Positions 20,587 to 30,479 of a stretch of 39,822 nt of DNA are shown piece after piece (the first letter of the stretch is position 1; each line of letters begins with the position of its first letter). The stretch lies in NCBI RefSeq assembly GCF_018882325.1, contig NZ_JACVOQ010000014.1:1-39822 (forward strand), read 5' to 3'. A program made the translations under genes and the position numbers. The notes beneath the pieces are model-generated. The model worked only from the letters and a program-made list of their open reading frames with translations, ran no database searches and had not been told where the DNA came from. Source of the stretch: Polynucleobacter sp. 78F-HAINBA. Lineage in GTDB: Bacteria > Pseudomonadota > Gammaproteobacteria > Burkholderiales > Burkholderiaceae.

Positions 20587-20844
20587 TTAGCCACCCGTAA
20601 CCGGGGGGAAGAATGCGACTTCAGCACCCTCAACCAGTGGAGTGGAATCAGCCACCATCTCTTGATTTAAAGCGCAACGAATCACCTTAGTACCAGACAA
20701 TACTTCTGCCCAAGGATTGCCTCGCTGAGCAAGGTAGCCTCTTAAGTCAGCAATGGTTTTCACTTCCGGCGGCGTAGTGATGCTCTCACCAGAAAGTCCA
20801 AGGCCCTCTCTTAATGAGGCGAAGAATCGTAATTCGAGTTTCAT
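20587..20844 (-). CDS. moaD: Molybdopterin synthase sulfur carrier subunit
   Basis: A ubiquitin-fold sulfur carrier of 85 residues ending in Gly-Gly (VTGG), the C-terminus that is adenylated and thiocarboxylated. It works with MoaE, encoded immediately downstream, and lies 18 bases after moeA. The length is typical. Confidence 0.93.
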   Translation of the reverse strand: MKLELRFFASLREGLGLSGESITTPPEVKTIADLRGYLAQRGNPWAEVLSGTKVIRCALNQEMVADSTPLVEGAEVAFFPPVTGG

Positions 20845-20862
20845 AAGGGAATCGTAATACGG

Positions 20863-22104
20863 TTATGCGAGGAGTGCGTTAAACGGGATGTACTTCACTA
20901 GCTCGCCCGCTTTAAAGGTATGTCCTGGTGGGCAATCCAGCAAGCCATCACCCCATGAAGCGCTTGTAAGTACGCCAGAGCTTTGATTGGGGAATAGATC
21001 TAACCCACCCTGCGCATTGATCTTGACGCGCAGGAATTCATTGCGACGATCCCCTTTGAGCCAATCAAAGTCAGCTCGCATTAGATAGGACTGTGGCATG
21101 CCTGCATCTCGCCCCTGTAGCTTCAGAATAAATGGACGTACAAATAGGAGAAATGTCACAAAACTAGACACTGGATTTCCGGGAAGCCCAATAAACCAAG
21201 TCTCTCCATCCTGGCTCTCACTTGATTTGCGCACAGCACCAAAAGCCAGAGGTTTACCAGGCTTAATGGCAATCTGCCAGAGATCCAACCTACCCTCAGC
21301 AGTCACCGCAGGTTTGATGTGATCCTCTTCGCCAACTGATACACCACCAGAAGTAATAATCAAATCATGATCTTTGCTGGCTTTGCGAAGCGTTTCTTTG
21401 GTGGCCTCAAGACTGTCGGGAACTATTCCAAAGTCAGTAGCATCACATCCCAAGGATTTAATGCAAGTTAACAAAGTATCGCGATTGGAGTTGTAAATAC
21501 CGCCCGGCTTGAGTGGCTCTCCTGGTAGAGAAAGTTCGTCACCAGTGAAAAATGCCGCAACCCTGACTTTACGTTTTACATTCAAATGCGTTAAGCCAGC
21601 AGACGCCGCAACACCTAATTCTTGTGGTCTCAGATAAGTACCCGCAGTTAGAGCTGTTTTGCCTGCAGTGAGGTCTTCACCTCTTCGACGTATCCATTGA
21701 CCTGATGTTGGCGCAATATTGACCTGCACTTGATCAGTTGAGCCCTCCGGAATGGCGCAATCTTCCTGCATAACAACGGCATCAGCACCCGGAGGAACTG
21801 GAGCTCCAGTAAAGATTCTGGCAGCAGTGCCTGGCTCTAGCTGCATACCCATCGAGCCCGCCGGAATACGCTGCGCAATCTTGAGGGTGCTTCCAGGAGT
21901 TTGGGTGTCCGCAGTGCACACCGCATAACCATCCATTGAGGTGTTATCGAGTGGGGGCACATCTACCAAGCTGTTAACGTTTTCCGCAAGCACACGGCCA
22001 AGAGCAGCCTGCATGGCAACCGTCTCACTCTCACCTACAGCTTTTGCATTGGACAGCAGATGATCTAAAGCCTGCTGAGCAGTCAACATCGGAGGCTTGG
22101 TCAT
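20863..22104 (-). CDS. moeA: Molybdopterin molybdenumtransferase MoeA
   Basis: Inserts molybdate into adenylated molybdopterin to complete the molybdenum cofactor. It has 413 residues with the N-terminal MoeA-N segment (DNTSMDGYAV near 53-62) and the central MoCF-binding domain with TSGGVSVGEEDH. The substrate loop GLPGNPVSSFVTF follows, then a C-terminal beta domain. It follows thrC by 15 bases and precedes moaD by 18, so the molybdopterin genes are probably cotranscribed with the threonine genes. No Mo enzyme is in the window. Confidence 0.95.
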   Translation of the reverse strand: MTKPPMLTAQQALDHLLSNAKAVGESETVAMQAALGRVLAENVNSLVDVPPLDNTSMDGYAVCTADTQTPGSTLKIAQRIPAGSMGMQLEPGTAARIFTGAPVPPGADAVVMQEDCAIPEGSTDQVQVNIAPTSGQWIRRRGEDLTAGKTALTAGTYLRPQELGVAASAGLTHLNVKRKVRVAAFFTGDELSLPGEPLKPGGIYNSNRDTLLTCIKSLGCDATDFGIVPDSLEATKETLRKASKDHDLIITSGGVSVGEEDHIKPAVTAEGRLDLWQIAIKPGKPLAFGAVRKSSESQDGETWFIGLPGNPVSSFVTFLLFVRPFILKLQGRDAGMPQSYLMRADFDWLKGDRRNEFLRVKINAQGGLDLFPNQSSGVLTSASWGDGLLDCPPGHTFKAGELVKYIPFNALLA

Positions 22105-22119
22105 AGTACTTTTTCTGAG

Positions 22120-23562
22120 TTAATTGACGTGGGCAGTAATGAAGTTTTTCACTTGATTGACATCAGCATCGATATTTTCAACGCGCTGTGGCTTTGACTT
22201 GATATCTTTAAATGCTGCTGGGCACTCTGCAGGACGACCCAACGCCACCTCAATCGTTTCTTCAAACTTAATAGGCAAGGCAGTCTCCAAAACAATCATC
22301 GGAATACCTGCTTGTAAATGCTCACGAGCAACCTTTACACCATCGGCCGTATGTGTATCAATCATTACGCCATACTGTGAGTCAATATTGCGAATCGTCT
22401 CAAGGCGGTTTTCATGAGTGCTGCGACCAGACTGGAATCCATACTTCGCAATATCTTTAAAGACGGCGTCTTTAGAAATATCAAAGCCACCCGCTTCGTC
22501 TACCTGCTTGAACATGCCAGCAGTTACCGTACCGTCCTTACCCATAAGATCAAATACAAAGCGCTCAAAATTACTTGCCTTTGAAATGTCCATGGACGGG
22601 CTAGAGGTATGCAAAGTTTCAGCAGACTTACGTGCACGGTAAACGCCTGTGCGGAAGAACTCATCAAGAACATCGTTCTCATTGGTAGCGGCAATCAAAT
22701 GCGCAACTGGCAAACCCATCATGCGGGCAATATGGCCAGCGCAGATATTGCCAAAGTTGCCAGAAGGTACAGTGAAAGAGACTTTTTCAGAGCTTGATTT
22801 TGTCGCGAGCAAATATCCTTGGAAGTAGTAAACCACCTGGGCAACCACACGGCCCCAGTTAATCGAGTTCACGGTACCGATTTGGTTGTTTGCTTTGAAG
22901 GCATGGTCATTGCTGACTGCCTTGACAATATCTTGGCAGTCATCAAATACACCAGCTACCGCCAGGTTAAAAATATTAGGGTCTTGCAAGGAATACATCT
23001 GAGCGGATTGGAAAGCACTCATCTTGCCGCGCGGTGAAAGCATAAATACCTTCACACCCTCTTTGCCGCGCATGGCATATTCAGCAGCACTACCGGTATC
23101 GCCAGAAGTCGCGCCCAAAATATTGAGTTTCTGACCTTTTTTCTTAAGCGCGTATTCAAAGAGATTGCCGAGCAACTGCATCGCCATATCTTTAAATGCC
23201 AATGTTGGTCCATTAGACAGACTCAATAAGCCGATACGAGTCCCCTGCTCTTCGCCCAGCCAATGCAATGGAGTAATGTCATTAGCATTATCTTCAGGGC
23301 GACCATTGCAGTAGACCTGCTCTGTATAGGTCTTGCGCAACAAGGAGCGTAAATCTGCCTCAGGAATGTCGTCGCAATAGAGGCTCAAGACCTCATAAGC
23401 GAGATCAGCATAAGACAATCCACGCCAAGAATCTAACTGCTCTTTAGTAACTTGAGGGTACTCAGTAGGCAGATATAAGCCGCCATCTGGCGCCAATCCG
23501 CCAAGCAAGATTTCTAAAAAGGATTGCTGTGGGCTATTGCCCCGAGTGGATTGGTAACGCAT
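22120..23562 (-). CDS. thrC: Threonine synthase
   Basis: A PLP enzyme converting O-phospho-L-homoserine to threonine. The PLP lysine is K124 in PTLAFKDMA, and the phosphate-binding loop SGDTGSAAE and PSGNFGNICAG are clear. At 480 residues it belongs to the longer, E. coli/yeast-like class. It lies 8 bases after hom, so homoserine formation and its conversion are co-expressed; a separate homoserine kinase (thrB) is not in the window. Confidence 0.96.
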   Translation of the reverse strand: MRYQSTRGNSPQQSFLEILLGGLAPDGGLYLPTEYPQVTKEQLDSWRGLSYADLAYEVLSLYCDDIPEADLRSLLRKTYTEQVYCNGRPEDNANDITPLHWLGEEQGTRIGLLSLSNGPTLAFKDMAMQLLGNLFEYALKKKGQKLNILGATSGDTGSAAEYAMRGKEGVKVFMLSPRGKMSAFQSAQMYSLQDPNIFNLAVAGVFDDCQDIVKAVSNDHAFKANNQIGTVNSINWGRVVAQVVYYFQGYLLATKSSSEKVSFTVPSGNFGNICAGHIARMMGLPVAHLIAATNENDVLDEFFRTGVYRARKSAETLHTSSPSMDISKASNFERFVFDLMGKDGTVTAGMFKQVDEAGGFDISKDAVFKDIAKYGFQSGRSTHENRLETIRNIDSQYGVMIDTHTADGVKVAREHLQAGIPMIVLETALPIKFEETIEVALGRPAECPAAFKDIKSKPQRVENIDADVNQVKNFITAHVN

Positions 23563-23570
23563 GATTTGTA

Positions 23571-24881
23571 TTAGGACAGATTTTCTAAACGGATCTTCAC
23601 CACTTCACCGGCAACAGTTTTCAGATTCTGAATTTCCTGAATCGCTGCCAGCATGTGCTTTTCTTTGGTCTCGTGAGTTAGTGCCACTAAATCAGTTTGA
23701 CTTTCACCTTCGTCGGCTTCTTTTTGCAAGAGCGCATCAATCGAGATGCCGTGAGCTGCCAAAATCTTTGTGATGTCAGCCAATACGCCGGCTTGATCTG
23801 CAACGCGCAAACGTAGGTAATAACTGGTAGTGATCTCGCCCATTGGTAGCACAGTGATATCGCGCACTGCATCAGGCTGGAATGCCAAATAAGGAACGCG
23901 ATTCTCAGGGCTTGCACTCAACAAACGCGTGATATCCACTAAGTCGGCAATCACAGCGGAGGCGGTTGGCTCTGAGCCTGCACCCTTACCGTAGTAGAGC
24001 GTAGTACCTACAGCGTCACCAAACACCTGAACGGCATTCATAGCACCTTCAACGTTTGCGATAAGACGCTTAGTCGGAATCAAAGTTGGGTGAACGCGCA
24101 ACTCAACACCAGTTGTTGTCTTCTTGGCAATGCCCAACAACTTAATGCGATAACCCAACTGCTCTGCATATTTAATATCGATGGCATCTAACTTCGTAAT
24201 GCCTTCAACGTGGGCTTTCTCAAATTGCATTGGAATACCAAATGCAATCGCACTCATGATGGTTGCCTTGTGGGCAGCATCTACACCTTCAATATCAAAT
24301 GTAGGATCCGCTTCTGCGTAACCTAAACGCTGCGCTTCTTTTAATACGGTCGCAAAGTCCAAACCTTTGTCGCGCATCTCAGAAAGAATGAAATTGGTTG
24401 TGCCATTAATGATGCCGGCGATCCACTCAATACGGTTTGCAGTCAAGCCTTCACGAAGCGCTTTGATGATGGGAATACCACCAGCAACAGCCGCTTCAAA
24501 CGCAACCATGACACCCTTCTCATGGGCAGCCTTAAAAATCTCATTGCCATGTACAGCGATCAAAGCCTTATTGGCAGTCACGACATGTTTACCAGCAGCG
24601 ATTGCCTCTAGTACCAAGTCTTTAGCAATCCCGTAACCACCGATCAATTCAACAACGATATCAATCTCAGGATTATTAATGACTGCACGAGCATCGCTCA
24701 CTACTTGAGCATGATCCTTGACCAACTCTTTGGCACGCTCTACATTTAGATCAGCAACAGTATTAATACGAATGCCACGACCAGCACGACGCAGAATCTC
24801 ATCTTGGTTGCGCTCGAGAACAGTAAATACGCCACCACCTACGGTGCCAATGCCTAATAGACCAACTTGAATCGGTTTCAT
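23571..24881 (-). CDS. hom: Homoserine dehydrogenase
   Basis: Reduces aspartate semialdehyde to homoserine. It is a monofunctional enzyme of 436 residues, not fused to aspartokinase. It has an NAD(P)-binding GLLGIGTVGGGVF at 8-20, a catalytic domain with GIINGTTNFILSEM, and a C-terminal ACT domain (from about 350) that normally gives threonine feedback inhibition. Its ATG overlaps the alaA stop by four bases. Confidence 0.96.
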   Translation of the reverse strand: MKPIQVGLLGIGTVGGGVFTVLERNQDEILRRAGRGIRINTVADLNVERAKELVKDHAQVVSDARAVINNPEIDIVVELIGGYGIAKDLVLEAIAAGKHVVTANKALIAVHGNEIFKAAHEKGVMVAFEAAVAGGIPIIKALREGLTANRIEWIAGIINGTTNFILSEMRDKGLDFATVLKEAQRLGYAEADPTFDIEGVDAAHKATIMSAIAFGIPMQFEKAHVEGITKLDAIDIKYAEQLGYRIKLLGIAKKTTTGVELRVHPTLIPTKRLIANVEGAMNAVQVFGDAVGTTLYYGKGAGSEPTASAVIADLVDITRLLSASPENRVPYLAFQPDAVRDITVLPMGEITTSYYLRLRVADQAGVLADITKILAAHGISIDALLQKEADEGESQTDLVALTHETKEKHMLAAIQEIQNLKTVAGEVVKIRLENLS

Positions 24882-26137
24882 GATGCCTTTGTTGCTGTTG
24901 AATTAGTCGCTTTACGACTATGTTTTTGACGATAACGCTCTAGAAAACGTGCAAGGCGACCAATCGCCTCTTTCAGCACATCTTCATGAGGTAAGAACAC
25001 TACGCGGAAATGATCCGGCTTGCCCCAGTTAAAGCCGGAGCCCTGAACCAATAAAACTTTTTCTTCTTTCAAAAGATCAGCTACAAATTGCTGATCATCT
25101 TCGATCGGATACATCTCAGGATCGAGTTTTGGAAATAAGTACAAAGCGGACTTCGGCTTGACGCAAGTCACGCCAGGGATTTCTGTAATGAGTTTCCAGG
25201 CAAGATCACGCTGTTTAGCTAAGCGACCACCTTCATTTACCAAATCATTAATACTTTGATAGCCGCCCAATGCCGTTTGAATGGCGTACTGGCCTGGCAC
25301 ATTGGCGCACAGGCGCATTGAGGACAGCATATTCAGACCTTCGATGTAATCGCGAATCATCTCTTTGTCCCCAGAAACCACCATCCAGCCAGCACGGTAG
25401 CCGCAAGAACGATAGTTCTTAGATAAACCATTGAAAGTGATAGTGACTACATCGGTAGATAAAGATGCCAAAGAGATGTGCTTCTCCTTGTCGTACAACA
25501 TCTTGTCGTAAATCTCGTCAGCAAACAGAATAAGCCCATGCTCACGCGCAATTACAGTTAACTCAGTCAATACTTCTTTTGAGTAAATTGCACCTGTTGG
25601 ATTGTTGGGGTTGATCACCACAATCGCTTTAGTGCGCGGCGTAATTCGTTTACGTAAATCTGCTAGATCTGGGGCCCACTCCTTAGACTCATCACACAAG
25701 TAATGAACTGGCGTGCCGCCAGATAGGCTGACAGCAGCTGTCCATAGTGGGTAGTCAGGAGCTGGTACCAAAACTTCATCGCCGTTGTTCAGCAATGCGT
25801 TCATTGCTAAGACGATTAATTCAGAAACGCCATTGCCGGTATAGATGTCATCCAAAGTAACGCCCTGGATGCCTTTTTCTTGGCAATACTGCATGATGGC
25901 CTTACGAGCCGCAAAGATTCCCTTGGAATCGGAGTACGCTGAGGCATTACCCAAATTGCGAATCATGTCCAACTGAATCTCTTCTGGAGGATCAAAACCA
26001 AAAACACCCACATTTCCGATGTTTAATTTGATGATTTTGTGACCCTCTTCCTCCATGCGCTGAGCGAGCTCCAGCACGGGTCCACGAATGTCGTAACAGA
26101 CGTGATTGAGTTTTTCGGACTTTAGGATCGGTTTCAC
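24878..26137 (-). CDS. alaA: Alanine-synthesising aminotransferase, AlaA-like
   Basis: A PLP fold type I aminotransferase of 419 residues resembling E. coli AlaA (YfbQ), which makes alanine from pyruvate and glutamate. Shared segments include NVGVFGFDPPEE-like and YSDSKGIFAARKA regions, and the long PAPDYPLWTAAVSLSGG. The PLP lysine is in FNGLSKNYRSCGYR. It is the first gene of the run alaA-hom-thrC and overlaps hom by four bases. In betaproteobacteria this position upstream of hom is common. Confidence 0.9.
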   Translation of the reverse strand: MKPILKSEKLNHVCYDIRGPVLELAQRMEEEGHKIIKLNIGNVGVFGFDPPEEIQLDMIRNLGNASAYSDSKGIFAARKAIMQYCQEKGIQGVTLDDIYTGNGVSELIVLAMNALLNNGDEVLVPAPDYPLWTAAVSLSGGTPVHYLCDESKEWAPDLADLRKRITPRTKAIVVINPNNPTGAIYSKEVLTELTVIAREHGLILFADEIYDKMLYDKEKHISLASLSTDVVTITFNGLSKNYRSCGYRAGWMVVSGDKEMIRDYIEGLNMLSSMRLCANVPGQYAIQTALGGYQSINDLVNEGGRLAKQRDLAWKLITEIPGVTCVKPKSALYLFPKLDPEMYPIEDDQQFVADLLKEEKVLLVQGSGFNWGKPDHFRVVFLPHEDVLKEAIGRLARFLERYRQKHSRKATNSTATKAS

Positions 26138-26184
26138 AATAAATTAAAGGGTAAGTTCTTGAAATCTAGGAAAAAACAGCTAGC

Positions 26185-26190
26185 TATAAT
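26185..26190 (+). promoter_or_regulatory. Candidate -10 element for the Mth938/arn block
   Basis: A perfect TATAAT lies 27 bases before the GTG start at 26217, in the 79-base divergent gap next to alaA. The best -35 candidate, TTGAAA at 26159-26164, has a 20-base spacer, longer than ideal, so only the -10 is called. Confidence 0.4.
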
Positions 26191-26216
26191 CCTCATAATT
26201 ATGACAGAGAGTCCAT

Positions 26217-26594
26217 GTGAAGCTTCAATCTGACCCCCATTCCGGAGCCAATACGATCACCGGTTACGGCGATGGCTACATTGAGATCAATAAGATCCCC
26301 TATAGTCACGCAGTTTTATTGAGTTCCGACGGCGAAATCCTCGAATGGGCCATAAAGTCCTTTGAAGACCTGGGTGCAGCAGATTTCATGCAAATGGCCT
26401 CTCTCCAGCCTGAATTAATCATTATTGGCACTGGTAAACGCCAGCGCTTTCCAAAGCCCGAGTTACTCAAGACCCTCATAGAGGCCAAGATTGGCTTTGA
26501 AGTGATGGATTCTCAAGCAGCTTGTCGCACCTACAACATTCTTGTAGGCGAAGGTCGCCAAGTTCTTCTCGCCCTCATTGTGGAAGCCGCCTAA
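26217..26594 (+). CDS. Mth938-like/DUF498 family protein
   Basis: A single-domain protein of 125 residues of the Mth938/NDUFAF3-like fold. Matching segments are ITGYGDGYIEIN near the start and LIIGTGKRQRFP, followed by GFEVMDSQAACRTYNIL. The biochemical role in bacteria is not established; eukaryotic relatives assist respiratory complex I assembly. It uses GTG (an ATG two bases earlier is out of frame and hits a stop at once), with an AGAGAG ribosome site. Its stop overlaps the next ATG (TAATG), linking it to the arn genes. Confidence 0.85.
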   Translation: MKLQSDPHSGANTITGYGDGYIEINKIPYSHAVLLSSDGEILEWAIKSFEDLGAADFMQMASLQPELIIIGTGKRQRFPKPELLKTLIEAKIGFEVMDSQAACRTYNILVGEGRQVLLALIVEAA

Positions 26595-28288
26595 TGCAAT
26601 TTGGCCAAATTCGGCAGTCAAGCGCCCTCAACCCAGCGTCTATTTTGATTCTGGTCCTGATATACGCCTTACTCTGGTTTGGCACCCTCAACTACCGTCA
26701 CCTCATCCCATCTGACGAAGGACGTTATGCCGAGATTGCTCGCGAGATGCTCGTCACAGGAGATTGGGTCACCCCACGCTACAACGGTTACAAGTATTTT
26801 GAAAAACCCCCATTACAAATTTGGGCTACCGCCACCGCCTTTAATCTTTTTGGCATCGGCGATTGGCAAGCGCGCTTGTGGACTGCACTCACTGGATTTC
26901 TGACAATAGTATTTATTGGCTTTACTGGTGCACGTGTCTACAGCGCACGAGCAGGCTGGTTGGCTGCAATCGCTTTAGCATCCAGCCCAATGTGGGTGAT
27001 TGGTGGGCATATCAACTCCCTAGATATGGGACTGTCAGCTTTTTTAGTCGCTGCACTATGCAGCCTTTTGTTGGCGCAAACTTCTCATAACTCAAATTAC
27101 ACTAGAAAGTGGATGTGGGCCTGCTGGGCCTTCATGGCCTTAGCAACGTTATCTAAAGGCGTCATCGGAGTTGCCATCCCTGGCATGGTCTTCATTGTTT
27201 ACTCCATTACTGCATGGGACTGGAAGATTTGGAAACGCCTGCACATCATTAGTGGCACGATTTTATTTTTAGCAATTACTGCACCGTGGTTTGTTCTGGT
27301 GGCACAACGGAATCCAGAATTTCTAGAGTTCTTTTTTATTCATGAACACCTGCAACGCTTTACGCAAACAGCGCATAGTAGAACGGGTCCAATTTATTAC
27401 TTCATTCCATTACTGCTGCTAGGCTTTTTGCCATGGATTGCGCAAACCCCTGGAGCCCTTGCTCAGGCTTGGCGGGAGCGTAACCGCGAATTCTCTAGTG
27501 GCTGGTTACTCACCTGCTGGTTTGCGGTGATCATGGGCTTCTTTAGCGTGTCTCAATCGAAATTACCTGGCTACATCATTCCAGTTTTTCCGGCGTTAGC
27601 AATGCTTGTAGGTCATCGCTTAGACCGCAATCTGGGTTTTAGCAATTCACTGGGATTGCCTTGGAAATTGCAAGCTCTCTTCTTTGCAGTCTTAGGGGCT
27701 GTTGGATTTTTCTTTTTAGATGCCGTTGGCAAACAAGCAAGACCAGATGAAATTGAATCCTACGCGCAATACACTTATTGGATCATTGCAGCGCTGGTCG
27801 CATTGCTTGCATTTAGCCTGCTAGCGTTGGCGCAAAGTAAGCGCAATGGTTTGAGCAGCATTACTAGTTTTGCTTCTGGTTTTTTTCTCTGTGCAATCAT
27901 CGCAGGCACAGGCCATGAGACTCTGGGTCGCGCAGTCTCAGGTATAGATTTAGTTGAACAAGTTAAAGCGGGCATTCCAGAGAAGGTGAACTTCTATTCA
28001 ATCAGAATCCTCGATCACACAGTACCCTTCTACCTCGGTAGAACCATGATCATGGTGGAGTCCCCAGATGAACTTGAGTTTGGCGTGAAGCAAGAACCTG
28101 AGTTGTGGATCTCCACCTTTGATGCTTTTATCGAACGTTGGAAAGAAGATCAAACCGCTTACGCACTCATGGTTCCAGAGCAATTTGTTGAACTGCAAAA
28201 ACTCAATGCCCCAATGCAAGAAGTGGGGAGAGATTCTCGGCGCGTCATTGTTAAACACCCAGAATCACTCAGTAACTCTGCACAATAA
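26594..28288 (+). CDS. arnT: ArnT-like lipid A aminoarabinose transferase
   Basis: A GT83/PMT-superfamily membrane glycosyltransferase of 564 residues. The first periplasmic loop has SDEGRYAEIAREML with D41 and E42, then YFEKPPLQIW, the region holding the catalytic/undecaprenyl-phosphate-binding residues in ArnT. About 12 hydrophobic segments precede a C-terminal periplasmic domain. ArnT moves L-Ara4N from undecaprenyl phosphate to lipid A, conferring polymyxin resistance. The ATG at 26594 overlaps the previous stop; a longer frame upstream is only a shadow. Context with arnB, arnC, arnA parts and arnD supports the name, though the family also includes other PMT transferases. Confidence 0.85.
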   Translation: MQFGQIRQSSALNPASILILVLIYALLWFGTLNYRHLIPSDEGRYAEIAREMLVTGDWVTPRYNGYKYFEKPPLQIWATATAFNLFGIGDWQARLWTALTGFLTIVFIGFTGARVYSARAGWLAAIALASSPMWVIGGHINSLDMGLSAFLVAALCSLLLAQTSHNSNYTRKWMWACWAFMALATLSKGVIGVAIPGMVFIVYSITAWDWKIWKRLHIISGTILFLAITAPWFVLVAQRNPEFLEFFFIHEHLQRFTQTAHSRTGPIYYFIPLLLLGFLPWIAQTPGALAQAWRERNREFSSGWLLTCWFAVIMGFFSVSQSKLPGYIIPVFPALAMLVGHRLDRNLGFSNSLGLPWKLQALFFAVLGAVGFFFLDAVGKQARPDEIESYAQYTYWIIAALVALLAFSLLALAQSKRNGLSSITSFASGFFLCAIIAGTGHETLGRAVSGIDLVEQVKAGIPEKVNFYSIRILDHTVPFYLGRTMIMVESPDELEFGVKQEPELWISTFDAFIERWKEDQTAYALMVPEQFVELQKLNAPMQEVGRDSRRVIVKHPESLSNSAQ

Positions 28289-28303
28289 ATTCTTAAGGCT
28301 CCC

Positions 28304-29476
28304 ATGTCAGTCACTCAAAACTCCCTGCCTTTCATTCCTTTTACGCGCCCACACTTCAACCAAGAAACGATTGATGCGGTTGCAGAGGTATTGCGCTCTG
28401 GTTGGGTAACTTCAGGACCGAAACTGGCGGAGTTTGAAGCTACCCTGAGTGAATACTTTGGTGGCCGTCCCGTTCGTTGCTTTGCCAATGGCACTGCCAC
28501 TATGAAAATCGCTCTCCAGGTTGCTGGTATTGGGTCGGGTGACGAAGTCATTACCACCCCAATCTCTTGGGTAGCTACTTCCAATGTCATTCTGAGTGTT
28601 GGTGCAACGCCTGTCTTTGTGGATATCGATCCCGTCACTCGCAATATTGATTTAAGCAAACTGGCCGCAGCAATTACACCGAAGACGCGAGCCATCATGC
28701 CCGTCTATTTAGCGGGGCTGCCTGTCAATATGGATCAGCTCTATGACTTGGCTAAGCAATATAAGCTCCGCGTGATTGAAGATGCAGCGCAAGCTTTTGG
28801 TTCGCAGTGGAAATGCCAAAAGATTGGCAGCATTGGTGATCTTGTGAGTTTTAGTTTTCAGGCGAATAAAAATTTATCCACCATTGAAGGCGGCTGCCTT
28901 GTTCTCAACAATGCTGATGAGACGAAGCTCGCAGAGAAGTTTCGCCTTCAAGGCCTTACCCGCCAGGGTATGGATGGCATGGATGTAGATGTTTTAGGCG
29001 GCAAAGATAATTTGACTGATGTGAATGCTGTGATTGGTCTACATCAACTCAAACAGCTGCCAGCATTTCAGGCGCGTAGAAGTGCATTAGCCAAACAGTA
29101 CTTTGATGCCATTCGCAATGAAATGAAATCCGCCGGACTAGCTAATCTCAATTTAGAACTGCCAGTGGAAAACTTCACCGATAGCAACTGGCATATGTTT
29201 CAAGTTGTACTTCCACTCGATCAACTGAATGTAGATCGTGCGCAAGTGATGACTGAACTCAAAGATTTGGGTATTGGCACTGGCGTTCATTACCCGGCTA
29301 TTACTGGATTTACGCTGTACCAAAAGCTCGGTTACAAAGTTGAAGCTACTCCAGTCGCAGAACGTATTGGCCGCTCTATTTTGACCTTGCCCCTCTTTCC
29401 GGGCATGGCAGATGAAGATATTGGCCGTATAGCTAGTGCTTTGACTGAAATTCTGAAGAAACATCGCAAAAACTAG
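28304..29476 (+). CDS. arnB: UDP-L-Ara4O aminotransferase
   Basis: A DegT/DnrJ/EryC1/StrS-family PLP aminotransferase of 390 residues. It makes UDP-4-amino-4-deoxy-L-arabinose from the 4-keto sugar using glutamate. The internal aldimine lysine is K189 in SFQANKNLSTIEGG; the N-terminal FTRPHFNQETIDAV and IEDAAQAFGS segments are typical. It begins 15 bases after arnT. Confidence 0.92.
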   Translation: MSVTQNSLPFIPFTRPHFNQETIDAVAEVLRSGWVTSGPKLAEFEATLSEYFGGRPVRCFANGTATMKIALQVAGIGSGDEVITTPISWVATSNVILSVGATPVFVDIDPVTRNIDLSKLAAAITPKTRAIMPVYLAGLPVNMDQLYDLAKQYKLRVIEDAAQAFGSQWKCQKIGSIGDLVSFSFQANKNLSTIEGGCLVLNNADETKLAEKFRLQGLTRQGMDGMDVDVLGGKDNLTDVNAVIGLHQLKQLPAFQARRSALAKQYFDAIRNEMKSAGLANLNLELPVENFTDSNWHMFQVVLPLDQLNVDRAQVMTELKDLGIGTGVHYPAITGFTLYQKLGYKVEATPVAERIGRSILTLPLFPGMADEDIGRIASALTEILKKHRKN

Positions 29477-29507
29477 TATCAAGAGCGGAATCAGGCAAAA
29501 TTGCAGC

Positions 29508-30479
29508 ATGACTGCAAATTTAGCTACCCAAGCCTGCAATCCCGCGCTCAGTATTGTCATTCCCGTTTACAACGAGGAAGATGGTCTTCAAGCTCTTTTT
29601 GATCGCCTATATCCTGCACTGGATGTCATGGCTAGCAAGCGCAAGATTGCTTATGAAGTGGTGTTTGTGAATGATGGCAGTAAAGATCGCTCCGCCGGCA
29701 TCCTAGCCAAACAAGTTGAATTGCGCCCTGATGTAACTCGCGCAGTGTTATTTCATAGCAACTTTGGTCAGCATATGGCGATCATGGCTGGCTTTGAATA
29801 CTCCCGTGGTGAATACATCATCACGCTGGATGCAGACCTACAGAATCCCCCTGAAGAAATTGACGCCTTGGTAAATGAATTACTCAAAGGTCATGACTAC
29901 GTCGGCACCATTCGTGCGGATCGTCGCGATAGCTTCTTCAGAAAATTTGCTTCCCGTGCGATGAATCATTTGCGCGAGAAAATTACCCGCATCACGATGA
30001 CTGACCAAGGGTGCATGCTTCGCGGCTACAGCCGTCGCATCGTAGATCTCGTTCGTCAGTGTGATGAAAGCAATACATTTATTCCGGCACTGGCTTACAC
30101 ATTCGCATCCAACCCGACAGAAATCAGCGTCAAGCACGAAGAGCGTTTTGCTGGTGAATCCAAGTACAGCCTCTATCAACTCATTCGCTTGAACTTTGAT
30201 TTGGTAACTGGCTTTTCCGTAATGCCTTTGCAGATTTTCTCAATCCTGGGAATGTTGCTGGCAATGGCTGCGGGCACCCTATTTATATACCTCCTGGTCC
30301 GCCGTTTTGTACTGGGCGCTGAGGTTGAAGGCGTCTTCACCTTATTCGCTCTTACCTTCTTCTTGATTGGTGTAATGCTATTTGGCCTTGGCTTACTCGG
30401 TGAATACATTGGCCGCATCTACCAACAAGTTCGCGAGCGTCCACGATATGTTGTGCAAACTGTTTTAGAGAAAAAATAA
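29508..30479 (+). CDS. arnC: Undecaprenyl-phosphate Ara4FN transferase
   Basis: A GT2-family transferase of 323 residues that moves 4-deoxy-4-formamido-L-arabinose from UDP to undecaprenyl phosphate on the cytoplasmic face. The GT-A fold starts with SIVIPVYNEEDGL. The metal-binding DAD is at 108-110 (LDADLQNPPEE). Two transmembrane helices lie at about 240-264 and 276-300. The stop codon abuts the next start. Confidence 0.93.
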   Translation: MTANLATQACNPALSIVIPVYNEEDGLQALFDRLYPALDVMASKRKIAYEVVFVNDGSKDRSAGILAKQVELRPDVTRAVLFHSNFGQHMAIMAGFEYSRGEYIITLDADLQNPPEEIDALVNELLKGHDYVGTIRADRRDSFFRKFASRAMNHLREKITRITMTDQGCMLRGYSRRIVDLVRQCDESNTFIPALAYTFASNPTEISVKHEERFAGESKYSLYQLIRLNFDLVTGFSVMPLQIFSILGMLLAMAAGTLFIYLLVRRFVLGAEVEGVFTLFALTFFLIGVMLFGLGLLGEYIGRIYQQVRERPRYVVQTVLEKK

